This document shows, one piece after another, positions 32,153 to 33,280 of a DNA stretch of 33,280 nt. The DNA comes from Paenibacillus sp. GM2. Lineage in GTDB: Bacteria; Bacillota; Bacilli; Paenibacillales; Paenibacillaceae. The stretch lies in the NCBI RefSeq assembly GCF_900069005.2, contig NZ_LN831279.1, forward strand, positions 1,158,415 through 1,191,694, given 5' to 3'. Under the pieces are notes generated by a model. That model searched no databases and was not told the origin of the DNA. It saw nothing but the letters and a program-made list of their open reading frames with translations. Numbering within the stretch: the stretch's first letter is position 1; each line of letters begins with the position of its first letter. The position numbers and the translations under genes were made by a program.

Positions 32153-33280
32153 ATGAATATAGGACCTCTGCTGAGAAGTGTGCTGGGGGATGCACGTCCC
32201 GGAGAGCCGCGCTCGTTAGAGCTTAAGGCCGGACAGGTCGTACGCGGAACGGTGCTTAGCGTATCCGAGGATGGACAGGAAGCGGTGATTCAGGTGCAGG
32301 GGGTTAAGCTCCATGCCACGTTAGAAACCCCGCTGCAGCAAGGCCAAACGACGCTATTGCAAGTACAGCCGCAGTTTCAGGATGGCCAAATGGTGCTTAA
32401 GCCAATCAACCCGCCAGTCACGACGGGGTTGTCTTCCTCCTCGCTTGCCGGATTATTAAGTGAATTCGGGCTGGAGAATACGGCGGTAAACCGTGATCTG
32501 ATCCAATCGATGCAGGCGAGCGGAATACCTCTGACTAAGGAAAATATCACTCAACTGCTAAGTCTGGCGGCATTAAAACCATCTTCGGTACCGTTATCGG
32601 AATGGGTTCAGGCCGCTGGAATTGCGTTGAACCGGGGGTTGCCTTTGACTGGAGAGACGGTGGGCAGCTTGCATCAAGCGATTTTTGGTCCGCCCCTGCA
32701 CGTGCTTTTGTCGAATTTGGAGGAGCAGCTGGCAGCATTTATAGCAGGAGGCCGCTTGAATGTACCAGGGCAAACGGCTGGTCAAGCGCCAGGCGTTCAA
32801 ATGCCGATGCTCGCTGGAACGCAAGCGGAAAATTTGGGAGCTGCGCAGTTGACAGCAAACGCTGCGGTTCCTAACCACATAACATCAACCTTTGGTGCTT
32901 CCGCTTCCTCTATTGGAGGATGGAATACAGCTGGGGCAGGTTCGGCGGGACCGATACAAGGGAACGGAGCTGTCGGTGCGGATGAAGCCGTGATAAACCC
33001 GGCTTCATTAAATTCCCAGACCGCAAGGGATGGCGGCGGAAAGGCAATTCCTGTTCCGGCTTCTTCCTTGCCGATGGCCGATGGTTTCTTGGCATCCACG
33101 GGGCAGGGAGCCGCTGCCCAAGCGACGGATGCTCTGCTTGGCAAACTGCAGAGCTTGTTGACGCAGCTGCGCGCTACGCTAGCGCAGGATGCCATTGCCT
33201 TGTCCGGCAGGGGACAAGGCGATGCACAGCCGACCGCGGCGGAGCGCGCGGTTGGCCTTGCCGCAGGCGCAAGCACGGGT
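32153..33280 (+). CDS. YlqG-like/FliK-like hypothetical protein, N-terminal part (partial)
   Basis: The frame is open for 376 codons from ATG 32153 (after GGGAGGGAAG) to the window end without a stop. The peptide begins MNIGPLLRSVLGDARPGEPR and contains GQVVRGTVLSVSEDGQEAVI, an OB/SH3-like beta segment. Then comes a Gln-, Ala-, Gly-, Ser- and Pro-rich low-complexity stretch (about residues 210-350). Position after rnhB matches B. subtilis ylqG, and the composition resembles flagellar hook-length control proteins of the FliK type. The function is unknown. The likely neighbour beyond the window is an FlhB C-domain homolog (ylqH), by analogy. Confidence 0.75.
   Translation, partial: MNIGPLLRSVLGDARPGEPRSLELKAGQVVRGTVLSVSEDGQEAVIQVQGVKLHATLETPLQQGQTTLLQVQPQFQDGQMVLKPINPPVTTGLSSSSLAGLLSEFGLENTAVNRDLIQSMQASGIPLTKENITQLLSLAALKPSSVPLSEWVQAAGIALNRGLPLTGETVGSLHQAIFGPPLHVLLSNLEEQLAAFIAGGRLNVPGQTAGQAPGVQMPMLAGTQAENLGAAQLTANAAVPNHITSTFGASASSIGGWNTAGAGSAGPIQGNGAVGADEAVINPASLNSQTARDGGGKAIPVPASSLPMADGFLASTGQGAAAQATDALLGKLQSLLTQLRATLAQDAIALSGRGQGDAQPTAAERAVGLAAGASTG

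Noticed and set aside
31995..32226. Overlapping short ORFs on both strands near 32000-32226
   Set aside because: They lie within repeat copy F and the start of the YlqG-like gene and show no family features.

Overview
The window reads as a chromosomal segment of a low-to-middle GC Firmicute, most likely Paenibacillus or a close relative (inference). Gene order follows the Bacillus subtilis core block from the fatty-acid genes through smc, ftsY, ffh, rpsP, trmD, rplS, rbgA, rnhB and ylqG. Ribosome-binding sites are strong GGAGG types and TTG/GTG starts are frequent. The accessory genes (YesM/YesN-type two-component pair, CUT1 sugar ABC transporter without its own ATPase, a hydrolase with a copper-amine-oxidase-like N-terminal region) are typical of Paenibacillus.

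Layout. 1-67 (minus) is the start of tmcAL. 285-1230 is a yceD (DUF177)-rpmF operon with its own sigma-A promoter and terminator. 1600-8313 is the type II fatty-acid and phospholipid block: a FapR box, then fapR-plsX-fabH-fabD-fabG-acpP-fabF, followed by rnc. 9257-10678 is a secreted serine hydrolase on the minus strand that separates rnc from smc. 11010-15666 holds smc and ftsY, then a hemolysin III/PAQR-like membrane protein. 16648-18553 is ylxM-ffh with a near-consensus promoter. 18794-20748 is rpsP-khpA-rimM-trmD; ylqD, which B. subtilis has here, is absent. 20808-28351 is an accessory block between trmD and rplS: a polysaccharide deacetylase, a 42-residue membrane miniprotein, a histidine kinase/response regulator pair, and a sugar-binding lipoprotein with two permeases behind a consensus cre site. 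28532-31531 is rplS-lepB-rbgA-rnhB. 32153 to the window end is the N-terminal part of a YlqG/FliK-like protein.

How the genes fit together. The first half supplies fatty-acid synthesis under FapR control and chromosome condensation (Smc). The middle supplies SRP targeting (YlxM, Ffh, FtsY) plus the signal peptidase that acts downstream of it, and ribosome and tRNA maturation (S16, KhpA, RimM, TrmD, L19, RbgA). The accessory block looks like a self-contained, glucose-repressed sugar uptake unit with its own sensor.

The least ordinary content is intergenic. Two dispersed repeat families recur. Family 1 is a hairpin-forming element bounded by GTTCAAAAAG and CTTTTTGAAC. There are six full or partial copies, and four share a right half lying 30 to 92 bp upstream of fapR, fabD, smc and the ylqG-like gene, always in the same orientation. 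Family 2 is a roughly 190-bp element of four TCTAACGAAAC motifs, two forward and two inverted. It occurs three times, after rpmF, ffh and rnhB. I found no CRISPR array, tRNA, rRNA, transposase or prophage. Nothing here amounts to a proven new system; the two repeat families are the best candidates for undescribed biology.
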